NCBI GenBank assembly: GCA_021826655.1
Contig: JAKAZC010000052.1
Coordinates: 1-11,323 of the forward strand
Direction of reading: 5' to 3'
From: Actinomycetes bacterium
GTDB taxonomy: Bacteria > Actinomycetota > Acidimicrobiia > Acidimicrobiales > RAAP-2
Length of the DNA: 11,323 nucleotides
The notes beneath the pieces were generated by a model. That model saw only the letters and a list, made by a program, of their open reading frames with translations, did no database searches and was not told where the DNA came from. Shown piece after piece: positions 1 to 5,897 of the stretch. The translations under genes and the position numbers were made by a program. Position 1 is the stretch's first letter, and every line of letters begins with the position of its first letter.

Positions 1-1116
1 ATCCTGTGGGCTCCCGGTGAGCTCGGCATCGCCCGTGCGTTCGTCGCCGGGGACGTGTCGGTCCAAGGCGACATCTTCGCCGTGCTCGTGGCGCTCCGGG
101 ACGCGTCACCGGACGACCTCCGCCGGGTGGACGTCCGGGCACTTGGAGCGACCGTGCGGGCCGCCCGTCGACTGGGCGCACTCGGGAAGCCCCTCCCTGC
201 ACCCCCCGAGGAGTGCCGCCCCGCCGGCCGCATCCACTCACCGGCCCGCGACGCCCGAGCTGTCAGTCACCACTACGACGTCGGCAACGATTTCTACGAG
301 CTCGTGCTCGGACCAAGTTGGACCTACTCGTGTGCCCGGTTCCTCACGTCGACCACGACCCTCGAGGAGGCACAAGCGGCCAAGTACGAATTGATCTGCC
401 GCAAGCTCGGGCTGGACGGACGACCGGATGCACGCCTGCTGGATGTCGGATGCGGGTGGGGATCCATGGCCATGCACGCCGCCGCCTATCACGGCACCCG
501 GGTGGTCGGCATCGCCCTGAGTCACGAACAGGTCGACCGGGCGGAGGAGCGGCTGCGTGCTGCCGGGCTCGAGGACGTCGTCGAGATCCGGTACCAGGAC
601 TATCGGGACCTGCGGGGTGAACAGTTCGACGCCATCTCGTCCATCGGGATGTTCGAGCACGTGGGGACCGCCCGCACCGCCAAGTACTTCGCCACACTGC
701 GCGAACTGCTGGCGCCGCAGGGGAGGCTGCTCAACCATGCCATCTCGTCGCCCGGAGGCTCGAGGCTCGGCTCACGGACGTTCATCGGCCGGTACGTCTT
801 TCCGGACGGCGAGCTCGTCGACGTGGGTCAGGTCCTCCTGGCCATGGAGCGCGCCGGGTTCGAGGTACGCGACGTCGAGTCCCTCCGCGAGCACTACTCG
901 CGCACGCTCCGCTGCTGGGTGGCCAACCTCGAGGCTCGGTGGGACGAAGCCGTGGCGTTGGTCGGTCGGGCCCGCGCCGACATCTGGCGCCTCTACATGG
1001 CGGGTTCGGCCATCGGATTCGACGACGGTGGGATCGCGGTCCACCAGGTCCTCGGTGTGGTCCCCGATCCCGACGGCTCGAGCGGCATGCCCAGCACCCG
1101 ACGTGACTGGGGCTGA
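1..1116 (+). CDS. Cyclopropane-fatty-acid synthase family SAM-dependent methyltransferase (5'-truncated)
   Basis: The product is a SAM-dependent methyltransferase of the CFA/mycolic-acid synthase family, which transfers a methyl(ene) group to the double bond of unsaturated acyl chains in membrane phospholipids. The frame is open from the first base; the visible N-terminus (ILWAPGELGIARAFVAGDV) is already family sequence, so the start lies outside the window. There are 371 visible residues. HYDVGNDFY lies at 91-99, the SAM loop LLDVGCGWGS at 146-155 and FEHVG at 218-222. Residues matching the bicarbonate pocket of E. coli Cfa are present: Cys111 in YSCARF, Glu219, His246, Ile248 and Tyr299. 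The enzyme therefore looks active. The C-terminal half (RYVFPDGEL, SLREHYSRTLRCW, WRLYMAGSAIGF) resembles actinobacterial homologues, some of which make 10-methyl rather than cyclopropane chains. Sequence alone does not separate these products. It converges on the lipoprotein gene at 1213-1506. Confidence 0.93.
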   Translation: MLWAPGELGIARAFVAGDVSVQGDIFAVLVALRDASPDDLRRVDVRALGATVRAARRLGALGKPLPAPPEECRPAGRIHSPARDARAVSHHYDVGNDFYELVLGPSWTYSCARFLTSTTTLEEAQAAKYELICRKLGLDGRPDARLLDVGCGWGSMAMHAAAYHGTRVVGIALSHEQVDRAEERLRAAGLEDVVEIRYQDYRDLRGEQFDAISSIGMFEHVGTARTAKYFATLRELLAPQGRLLNHAISSPGGSRLGSRTFIGRYVFPDGELVDVGQVLLAMERAGFEVRDVESLREHYSRTLRCWVANLEARWDEAVALVGRARADIWRLYMAGSAIGFDDGGIAVHQVLGVVPDPDGSSGMPSTRRDWG

Positions 1117-1118
1117 AC

Positions 1119-1157
1119 CGGACGGGATCGGGACCGACCCCGTCCCGATCCCGTCCG
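1119..1157. terminator. Perfect 16-bp hairpin between convergent genes
   Basis: The arms at 1119-1134 and 1142-1157 are perfectly complementary (CGGACGGGATCGGGAC and its reverse complement), with a 7-nt loop. It starts 2 nt after the methyltransferase stop codon and lies downstream of the convergent lipoprotein gene, so it is well placed as a bidirectional terminator. The + strand has a run of G, not T, after it, so it is not a canonical intrinsic terminator. U-less hairpins are common in high-GC actinobacteria. Confidence 0.7.
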
Positions 1158-1212
1158 TCGGGGGGGGCGGATCGGCCTGACGGCCGAGAGGGACGGGCCC
1201 GCCGGTCGTCGG

Positions 1213-1506
1213 TCAGCCGTACCCAGCCGGCGGCCGCTGGACGGCATCGGTGTCGGCGTCGGGCACTGCGTCCGGGGTCCGTGCGATCCCGGCATCGTTG
1301 TCATGGGACGCCGGTAGGGTCGTAGGCACCGTGGCAGGTGCGAGCGACGGGCCGACCACGCCCCTTCGGGCGAACCTTCCCGTGTCGACCCCGGTCGGCC
1401 TGGTGGATGCCGGGGTCGACGAACACCCGGCGGCGAGCAGGGCGAACGCGGTGAGTGCTCCCGCGGCGCATGCGGCCTTCCGGCAGGGGCCCGGCCTCAG
1501 ATGCAC
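1213..1506 (-). CDS. Small predicted lipoprotein of unknown function
   Basis: This is a 97-residue product from a GTG start at 1504-1506. The start was chosen because GGAGGG (1515-1520) sits 8 nt upstream, and because it places a compact signal peptide at the N-terminus. That peptide has basic residues (Arg4, Arg9, Lys10), a hydrophobic stretch (about 11-26) and a lipobox LLAAGC with the lipidated Cys at 28. The mature part is low in complexity and rich in Pro, Thr, Ala and Asp, with no domain I recognise. It is probably an extracytoplasmic lipid-anchored protein. It is co-directional with mrp but 109 bp downstream and has its own candidate -10. An upstream in-frame ATG (1543-1545) would add a 13-residue basic extension and is less likely. 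The chance of a spurious ORF is reduced by the Shine-Dalgarno, lipobox and -10 occurring together. Confidence 0.68.
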   Translation of the reverse strand: MHLRPGPCRKAACAAGALTAFALLAAGCSSTPASTRPTGVDTGRFARRGVVGPSLAPATVPTTLPASHDNDAGIARTPDAVPDADTDAVQRPPAGYG

Positions 1507-1557
1507 CTCGTCGTCCCTCCGTCGGTACCGAAGCCGGGCGTGCACCCGGGCCTGTCG

Positions 1558-1563
1558 AGTGTA
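1558..1563 (-). promoter_or_regulatory. Candidate -10 element for the lipoprotein gene
   Basis: On the - strand this reads TACACT, a good TANNNT -10. The predicted transcription start near 1551 gives a leader of about 45 nt that carries the Shine-Dalgarno at 1515-1520. No convincing -35 element lies 16-18 bp upstream. Confidence 0.4.
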
Positions 1564-1597
1564 CGACCGCGCGCCGGGGGATGCCCTTCACCACTGC

Positions 1598-1611
1598 CCG
1601 GCGATCGCCGG
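1598..1611. terminator. 14-bp perfect palindrome just after mrp
   Basis: CCGGCGATCGCCGG is a perfect palindrome starting 5 nt beyond the mrp stop codon. As RNA it could fold into a 5-bp GC stem with a GATC tetraloop. There is no T-run, so it may be a weak terminator or attenuator between mrp and the lipoprotein gene, or chance in GC-rich DNA. Confidence 0.35.
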
Positions 1612-1615
1612 CCCG

Positions 1616-2788
1616 CTACTTGACGGTGAGCTCCCGGCGGTAGACACGGGCCGGGCCCATCCCCGCGATGGTGGCCGCCAGTCGGGTGAACACCGCAGCG
1701 GCCTCGCCATCCGGTTCGGCGACCACCACCGGCACGCCGTCGTCGCCACCCTGACGGAGCGCAGGCACCAGTGGCACCTGTCCGAGGAGCGGCACTCCGA
1801 TCTCCTCGGACAGCAGCCGGCCTCCCCCGCTGCCGAACAGCTCGTAGCGGGTGCCGTCGTCCCCGGTGAACCAGCTCATGTTCTCGATCACGCCCCGCAC
1901 GGCCAGCTTGAGCTTGCGGGCCGCGTAGGCCGACCGCTGGGCCACCCGCTGGGCGGCGGGCTGCGGGGTGGTGACCACGAATACCTCGGTCTTGGTCAGG
2001 TACTGGCCGAGCGACAGGGTCACGTCCCCTGTACCCGGGGGCATGTCGACGAGCAGGAAGTCGGGTTCGCCCCAGTAGGCGTCGACCAGGAACTGCTCGA
2101 GTGCCTTGTGGAGCATCGGGCCCCGCCAGATGACCGGCGTGTCATCGGCCACGAAGAACCCCATCGACAGGCAGCGGACCCCGTTCGCCGTAGGTGGGAC
2201 CACCAGGTCGCCGATGATGAGCGGGTCGGTGTGGACGCCGAGCATCTTCGGAACGGAGAACCCGTACACGTCGGCGTCGAGGATCCCCACGTCGAAACCC
2301 GAACGGGCCAGGGCCACGGCCAGGTTCACCGTGACGGAGGACTTGCCGACACCGCCCTTGCCCGAAGAGATTCCGAGCACCCGGGTCTTCGAGCGGGGCT
2401 CCATGAATTTGTTCGGCCGGCCCTCTTCGTGCCCAAGTGACCCCCCGTGGTCGTGGCCGTGCCCCTCGTCCGCCGCGTGCATGACCCCCCCGTCGACGGC
2501 GTCACCCCGCAGCAGCATCCGCAGGCGGGCACGGGGTTCCTCCTCCATGACCACCGTGTCGACGACGACCTCGTCGACGCCGCCGACAGCCCTGACCGCG
2601 GTCCGGACCCGTTCCTCGAGCTCCTCGACCTGTGGGTAGTGGGCGACCGGGAGCGCCAGCTCGACGGAGGCCTTCCGGCGCCTGCTGTGGATGTGCCCGA
2701 CCATCCCCAGTTCCCCCAGGGGACGACGCAACTCGGGGTCGACGACGTGGGCAACCGCGGCTGTGACCTGGGAGTCATCGATGGACAT
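1616..2788 (-). CDS. mrp: Mrp/ApbC/NBP35-family Fe-S cluster carrier ATPase with N-terminal DUF59 domain
   Basis: This is a cytoplasmic P-loop ATPase thought to carry and deliver Fe-S clusters to apoproteins. Its 390 residues comprise an N-terminal DUF59/MIP18-like domain (about 4-95), a His-rich linker (103-123, five His) and a ParA/MinD-like ATPase domain (about 135-380). The Walker A is deviant, SSGKGGVGKS at 141-150, with signature Lys144 and P-loop Lys149. DADVYG lies at 171-176 and LLVDMPPGTGD at 245-255. The segment after IENMS (301-305), where E. coli ApbC and eukaryotic NBP35 carry the CxxC that bridges a 4Fe-4S cluster, has no Cys. The only Cys is at 206. As I recall, actinobacterial Mrp proteins commonly lack the motif. 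The ATG at 2786-2788 has AGGAGA (2795-2800) 6 nt upstream. The gene is divergent from a SufR-like regulator, which supports a role in Fe-S homeostasis. Confidence 0.95.
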   Translation of the reverse strand: MSIDDSQVTAAVAHVVDPELRRPLGELGMVGHIHSRRRKASVELALPVAHYPQVEELEERVRTAVRAVGGVDEVVVDTVVMEEEPRARLRMLLRGDAVDGGVMHAADEGHGHDHGGSLGHEEGRPNKFMEPRSKTRVLGISSGKGGVGKSSVTVNLAVALARSGFDVGILDADVYGFSVPKMLGVHTDPLIIGDLVVPPTANGVRCLSMGFFVADDTPVIWRGPMLHKALEQFLVDAYWGEPDFLLVDMPPGTGDVTLSLGQYLTKTEVFVVTTPQPAAQRVAQRSAYAARKLKLAVRGVIENMSWFTGDDGTRYELFGSGGGRLLSEEIGVPLLGQVPLVPALRQGGDDGVPVVVAEPDGEAAAVFTRLAATIAGMGPARVYRRELTVK

Positions 2789-2793
2789 GGGGG

Positions 2794-2805
2794 GTCTCCT
2801 GAGAC
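2794..2805. promoter_or_regulatory. Short inverted repeat covering the mrp ribosome binding site
   Basis: GTCTC-CT-GAGAC is a 5-2-5 inverted repeat. It includes the mrp Shine-Dalgarno (AGGAGA on the - strand, 2795-2800) and occupies the place where the -35 of the divergent regulator gene would be. It could be a second regulator half-site pair or a small hairpin occluding the RBS. At this length chance is possible. Confidence 0.35.
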
Positions 2806-2813
2806 GAATTGGG

Positions 2814-2836
2814 CGTCCCCGGTAGACTAGGGGACG
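2814..2836. promoter_or_regulatory. Divergent promoter and candidate operator: 7-9-7 inverted repeat with overlapping -10 boxes
   Basis: CGTCCCC (2814-2820) and GGGGACG (2830-2836) are perfect inverted arms around a 9-nt spacer. Within the spacer, TAGACT (2823-2828) is a -10 for the + strand and TAGTCT (2829-2824 on the complement) is a -10 for the - strand. The + transcript would begin at or next to the regulator GTG (2836), giving a leaderless mRNA. The - transcript would begin near 2817, giving a leader of about 28 nt for mrp. A dimeric regulator bound here would block both promoters. No convincing -35 is seen in either direction. Confidence 0.62.
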
Positions 2837-3582
2837 TGCAACCCGACCCGGACAGCCCCGTCGCCGTTGCCGCCTCGGACTCGGATAGTCAGTTCGCCGC
2901 GGCAGTGACCGCGGTGACCTCGGCCTTCGGGGACCCGACCCGGCGCGAGATCTACCTCTTCGTACGTGCCAACCCGGGTGCGACGGCCTCCGAGGTGGCG
3001 ACCCATTTCTCCCTGCACCCGAACGTCGCCCGCCATCATCTCGAGCGCCTCGCTGCGGGTGGCTACGTCGAGATCACCATGGAGCGTGCCGCCGGACACG
3101 GGGCGGGACGCCCCTCCAAACGGTTCCGGGCCATCGGCAACGACCCGACGCTCGACCTCCTGACCCGGCGGGACGACCTCCTGGTGCTGCTGCTCCAGGA
3201 GGCGCTCCAGATGCTCGGGCCCCTCGCCGCCGAGGGTATGGCGGAGCGGGTGGGCGAGGAGTACGGCCGGACGCTGGCGGACCAGATGTCGCCGGGCGAC
3301 AGCCAGCGCTCGTTGCGCACCGCCATGCACGCCATCGCCGACACCCTGACTGCCCACGGGTTCGCCGCCCACGCCGAGGACCAGGGGTCGTCCACCGCCG
3401 TGGTGGCCGACAACTGCCCGTTCGGGGATGCCGCCTCGCAGTATCCGGTGCTGTGCGCCGTCGACCGGGGGATGGTGAAAGGACTGCTCGCCGGACTGTG
3501 CGGTGAGGACCCTGCCGTCGTGCCCGTGGTGCTGTCGTCGTCCCGTGCAAGAGGCGACGACTCCTGCGCCGCCGTGGTCTGA
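2836..3582 (+). CDS. SufR-like HTH transcriptional regulator with C-terminal cysteine cluster
   Basis: This is a 248-residue DNA-binding protein, probably an Fe-S-sensing repressor. An ArsR/MarR-like winged helix lies at about 29-101 (FGDPTRREIYLFV, then SEVATHFSLHPNVARHHLERL and a wing with GAGRPSKRF). A helical middle part follows. The C-terminal region has Cys194, Cys207 and Cys222 in a CX12CX14C pattern, like the cluster-binding region of SufR proteins, plus a fourth Cys244 five residues from the end. I chose the GTG at 2836-2838: a TAGACT -10 ends 7 nt upstream, which fits leaderless initiation. The earlier in-frame TTG at 2809 would make the promoter coding. The gene is followed 8 bp later by a cysteine desulfurase and is divergent from mrp, both Fe-S genes. 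Cluster binding and target genes are inferred from family and context. Confidence 0.85.
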   Translation: MQPDPDSPVAVAASDSDSQFAAAVTAVTSAFGDPTRREIYLFVRANPGATASEVATHFSLHPNVARHHLERLAAGGYVEITMERAAGHGAGRPSKRFRAIGNDPTLDLLTRRDDLLVLLLQEALQMLGPLAAEGMAERVGEEYGRTLADQMSPGDSQRSLRTAMHAIADTLTAHGFAAHAEDQGSSTAVVADNCPFGDAASQYPVLCAVDRGMVKGLLAGLCGEDPAVVPVVLSSSRARGDDSCAAVV

Positions 3583-3590
3583 CGGGACCC

Positions 3591-4757
3591 GTGGGCCGCC
3601 ACTACCTCGACCACGCCTCCACCACGCCGATCCGACCGGAGGCCCGATCGGCTGTGGCGGCGTGGGACGAGCTGGGCGTCACCGCCGACCCCGGTCGCGT
3701 GCACACCGAGGGCCGGATGGTGCGGGCCGCCCTCGAGGACGCCCGAGACCAGGTGGCCACACTGTTCGGGGTCCGTCCCCGTCAGGTCGTGTTCACCTCA
3801 GGTGGGACCGAGGCCGTCAACGCCGCCGTCTGGGGAGTCGTCGCCGGTTCTCCGTCCGGGAGCGGGGATCCTCGTCCACCGATCGCCTGCGCCGCCGTCG
3901 AGCACGCCTGCGTGCGCGATTCCTCCATCAGGCAGGGGGCGGTGGTGCCCATCGAGGTGGACGGGTTCGGGCGCATCCACCCCGACGCCGTGGGCGATGC
4001 GGTGGCCCGATCGGGTGCCGAGCACGGTCGGGTCCCACTCCTCGTGCACTGCCAGGCGGCCAACCACGAGGTCGGCACCGAACACGACGTCACCGGCGTC
4101 GCCGAGCGCTGTCGCGCGCTCGGGATCCCGCTGCACGTCGACGCCGTGGCCGCCGCGGGACACGTGCCGCTCGACATCGAGGCGTCCGGTGCCGACCTGG
4201 TCTCGGTGTCCTCGCACAAGATGGGTGGTCCGGCCGGTGTGGGTGCGCTCATCGTGCGCAGGGGACTGCGGATCGACCCGTTCATTGTCGGGGGCGAGCA
4301 AGAACGTGGTCGTCGGGGCGGACTCGAACACGTCACAGGTGCCATCGGGTTCGGGGCGGCGGCGGCGGCGATGGCCGAGCCGGGACGGATCCACGAGGAG
4401 GCGGTCGTGGCGCGCCGGCAGACCGGCGAGATGCTGGCGGCAGCCACGGCCGTGGACGGCGTCGTCCCCTACGGCGACCCTGATGGACGGTTGCCCCACA
4501 TCGTGTGCATCGGGGTGGGAGGCGTCGAAGCCGAGCCGGTCCTCCTCGGCCTGGACCAGGCCGGTGTCGCCGTGCATTCGGGCTCGTCGTGCTCGTCGGA
4601 GTCGCTCGAGCCGTCCCCCGTACTCGAGGCGATGGGCGTGGACGGCGAGCGCTCGCTGCGCATGTCCGTCGGCTGGTCGACCACCGATCAGGACGTTCGG
4701 GCGTTCGTGGCGGAGTTTGCCGGTGTGGTCCGGCGGCTCCGGGATCTCGCCGGCTGA
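3591..4757 (+). CDS. Divergent NifS/IscS-like PLP-dependent cysteine desulfurase
   Basis: This is a 388-residue class V aminotransferase-fold enzyme predicted to release sulfur from L-cysteine as an enzyme persulfide for Fe-S clusters or tRNA thiolation. The N-terminus YLDHASTTP is typical, so the GTG at 3591 is secure. TSGGTEAVN lies at 69-77 and His105 in EHACVRD. Asn158 lies in ANHEVG, Asp184 in HVDAVA, and the PLP Lys210 in SSHK. The active Cys334 lies in SGSSCSSESLEPSPVL. Several usual positions differ. The Gln after HVDA(x), which contacts the PLP ring, is Ala187. The RSGT loop, whose Thr binds the PLP phosphate of the partner subunit, reads RGGL (242-245). GNxSSxH is replaced by ADPGRVH (32-38). 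It may therefore be a specialised paralogue with altered activity. It is probably co-transcribed with the regulator 8 bp upstream. Confidence 0.88.
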   Translation: MGRHYLDHASTTPIRPEARSAVAAWDELGVTADPGRVHTEGRMVRAALEDARDQVATLFGVRPRQVVFTSGGTEAVNAAVWGVVAGSPSGSGDPRPPIACAAVEHACVRDSSIRQGAVVPIEVDGFGRIHPDAVGDAVARSGAEHGRVPLLVHCQAANHEVGTEHDVTGVAERCRALGIPLHVDAVAAAGHVPLDIEASGADLVSVSSHKMGGPAGVGALIVRRGLRIDPFIVGGEQERGRRGGLEHVTGAIGFGAAAAAMAEPGRIHEEAVVARRQTGEMLAAATAVDGVVPYGDPDGRLPHIVCIGVGGVEAEPVLLGLDQAGVAVHSGSSCSSESLEPSPVLEAMGVDGERSLRMSVGWSTTDQDVRAFVAEFAGVVRRLRDLAG

Positions 4758-4804
4758 GTCGGTTCACACGGTCGGCCGTCGGCGCGGTCGCTCGCGAACC
4801 GGTC

Positions 4805-4822
4805 GCCGTGCCGGTGCACGGC
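4805..4822. promoter_or_regulatory. 6-6-6 inverted repeat upstream of the oxidoreductase -10
   Basis: GCCGTG (4805-4810) and CACGGC (4817-4822) flank a 6-nt centre. The repeat ends 2 bp before the candidate -10 of the oxidoreductase gene. It could be an operator in the promoter spacer or a hairpin ending the upstream desulfurase transcript (stop at 4757). The sequence does not tell these apart. Confidence 0.35.
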
Positions 4823-4824
4823 AC

Positions 4825-4830
4825 TAGGTT
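4825..4830 (+). promoter_or_regulatory. Candidate -10 of a leaderless oxidoreductase transcript
   Basis: TAGGTT fits TANNNT and ends 7 nt before the ATG at 4838. The transcript would start at or beside the start codon. No Shine-Dalgarno lies upstream of this ATG, which supports leaderless translation. No clear -35 is seen. Confidence 0.5.
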
Positions 4831-4837
4831 TGCCGCC

Positions 4838-5809
4838 ATGCGAGCCGTCGTCTGCACAGCGTTCGGACCCCTCGAGGACCTGGTGGTCGAGGAGCGGCCG
4901 ACACCCGCACCCGGCGAGGGCATGGTGGTCGTCGACGTCGCCGCCGCCGGTGTCAACTTCGTCGACGGACTCATCTGTCAGGGGAGGTACCAGCTGAAGC
5001 CGCCGACCCCCTTCGTGCCCGGCAGCGAGGTCGCCGGCGTCGTCTCCGCCGTCGGACCCGGGGTCGACGGTTGGTCGACGGGTGACCGGGTGCTGGTGTT
5101 CTGTGGCCTCGGCGGGTTCGCCGCACAGGTCGTGGCCCCCGCACTGGCCCTGGTGGCCGTACCCGACTCCATCGGCCTGATCCAGGCCGCGGCGCTCATC
5201 CAGAGCTACAGCACGATGCTGTTCACGCTCACCCGGCGGACGACGGTCGCACCGGGTGAGTGGGTACTGGTGCTCGGTGCCGGAGGGGGCGTCGGGCTGG
5301 CGGCCGTGGACATGGCCACCGCACTCGGGGGCCGGGTGATCGCCGCCGCCTCCACGCCCGGCAAGCTGGAGGCCGCCGTGGCCATGGGGGCCGAGGCCAC
5401 CATCGCCTACGAGGCCGAGGACCTGAAGTCCCGGGCCCGGGAGCTCTCCGGCGGAGGGGTCGACGTGGTCGTCGACCCGGTCGGTGGCCGGCATACCGAG
5501 CCGGCCTTGCGTGCCACCCGCCACATGGGCCGATTCTGTGTGATCGGCTTCGCGTCCGGCCCGATCCCGTCCGTCCCGGTCAATCAGGTCCTCCTGAACA
5601 ACCGGACGCTCGTGGGCGTGGACTGGGGCGGGTGGACGTTCCAGGAGCCGCTCGGAAACATCGCTCTCGTCGACGAACTCATGGGCATGGTGGCCGATGG
5701 ACGGCTCCACCCGACCGTTCCGTCGACCCGGCCGCTGGACGAGGCGGCCGCCGTCATGGAGGCCCTGATCGGCCGGTCGGTGGCCGGAAAGGTCGTCCTC
5801 GTGCCCTGA
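4838..5809 (+). CDS. Zinc-independent MDR oxidoreductase, NADPH:quinone reductase-like
   Basis: This is a 323-residue medium-chain dehydrogenase/reductase of the quinone oxidoreductase branch, probably a soluble NAD(P)H-dependent reductase of quinones or enones. A GroES-like N-terminal domain (about 1-125) includes AAAGVNFVDGLICQGRY and PFVPGSEVAGVV. A Rossmann domain follows with a GAGGGVG nucleotide loop at 147-153 and VVDPVGG at 211-217. The catalytic-zinc Cys/His ligands and the four-Cys structural zinc loop of alcohol dehydrogenases are missing, as expected for this branch. The ATG at 4838 starts the protein at the canonical MRAVVC; longer versions of the frame run back into the desulfurase gene and have no family sequence. 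The substrate cannot be told. The gene has its own candidate promoter and converges on the ccm operon, with 88 bp between stop codons. Confidence 0.9.
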   Translation: MRAVVCTAFGPLEDLVVEERPTPAPGEGMVVVDVAAAGVNFVDGLICQGRYQLKPPTPFVPGSEVAGVVSAVGPGVDGWSTGDRVLVFCGLGGFAAQVVAPALALVAVPDSIGLIQAAALIQSYSTMLFTLTRRTTVAPGEWVLVLGAGGGVGLAAVDMATALGGRVIAAASTPGKLEAAVAMGAEATIAYEAEDLKSRARELSGGGVDVVVDPVGGRHTEPALRATRHMGRFCVIGFASGPIPSVPVNQVLLNNRTLVGVDWGGWTFQEPLGNIALVDELMGMVADGRLHPTVPSTRPLDEAAAVMEALIGRSVAGKVVLVP

Positions 5810-5897
5810 CGGCCCGCGTCTCGCCCTGGACGGGTTCGGTCTCGCCGCCGGGCCCGCCTCCTCGCCGCCCGTCGGGTGCGCGGCGCTCCCGTGTGGG

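Noticed and set aside
1250..2440. Long + strand open frame (396 codons) opposite mrp and the lipoprotein gene
   Set aside because: It is antisense to a clear Mrp ATPase, has no recognisable motif and runs through the reverse complement of conserved Mrp sequence. It is an artefact of high GC.
2809..2835. TTG at 2809 as the start of the SufR-like regulator
   Set aside because: The nine extra codons coincide with the promoter and the inverted repeat. The GTG at 2836 sits exactly where a leaderless transcript would start.
4505..4837. Longer N-terminus for the quinone oxidoreductase
   Set aside because: It would overlap most of the desulfurase C-terminal coding region. The ATG at 4838 begins with the canonical MRAVVC of the family.
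5829..5873. GACGGG...CCCGTC inverted repeat between the oxidoreductase and ccmH as a terminator
   Set aside because: The stem is only 6 bp with a 33-nt loop and no T-run. This is too weak in sequence this rich in GC.
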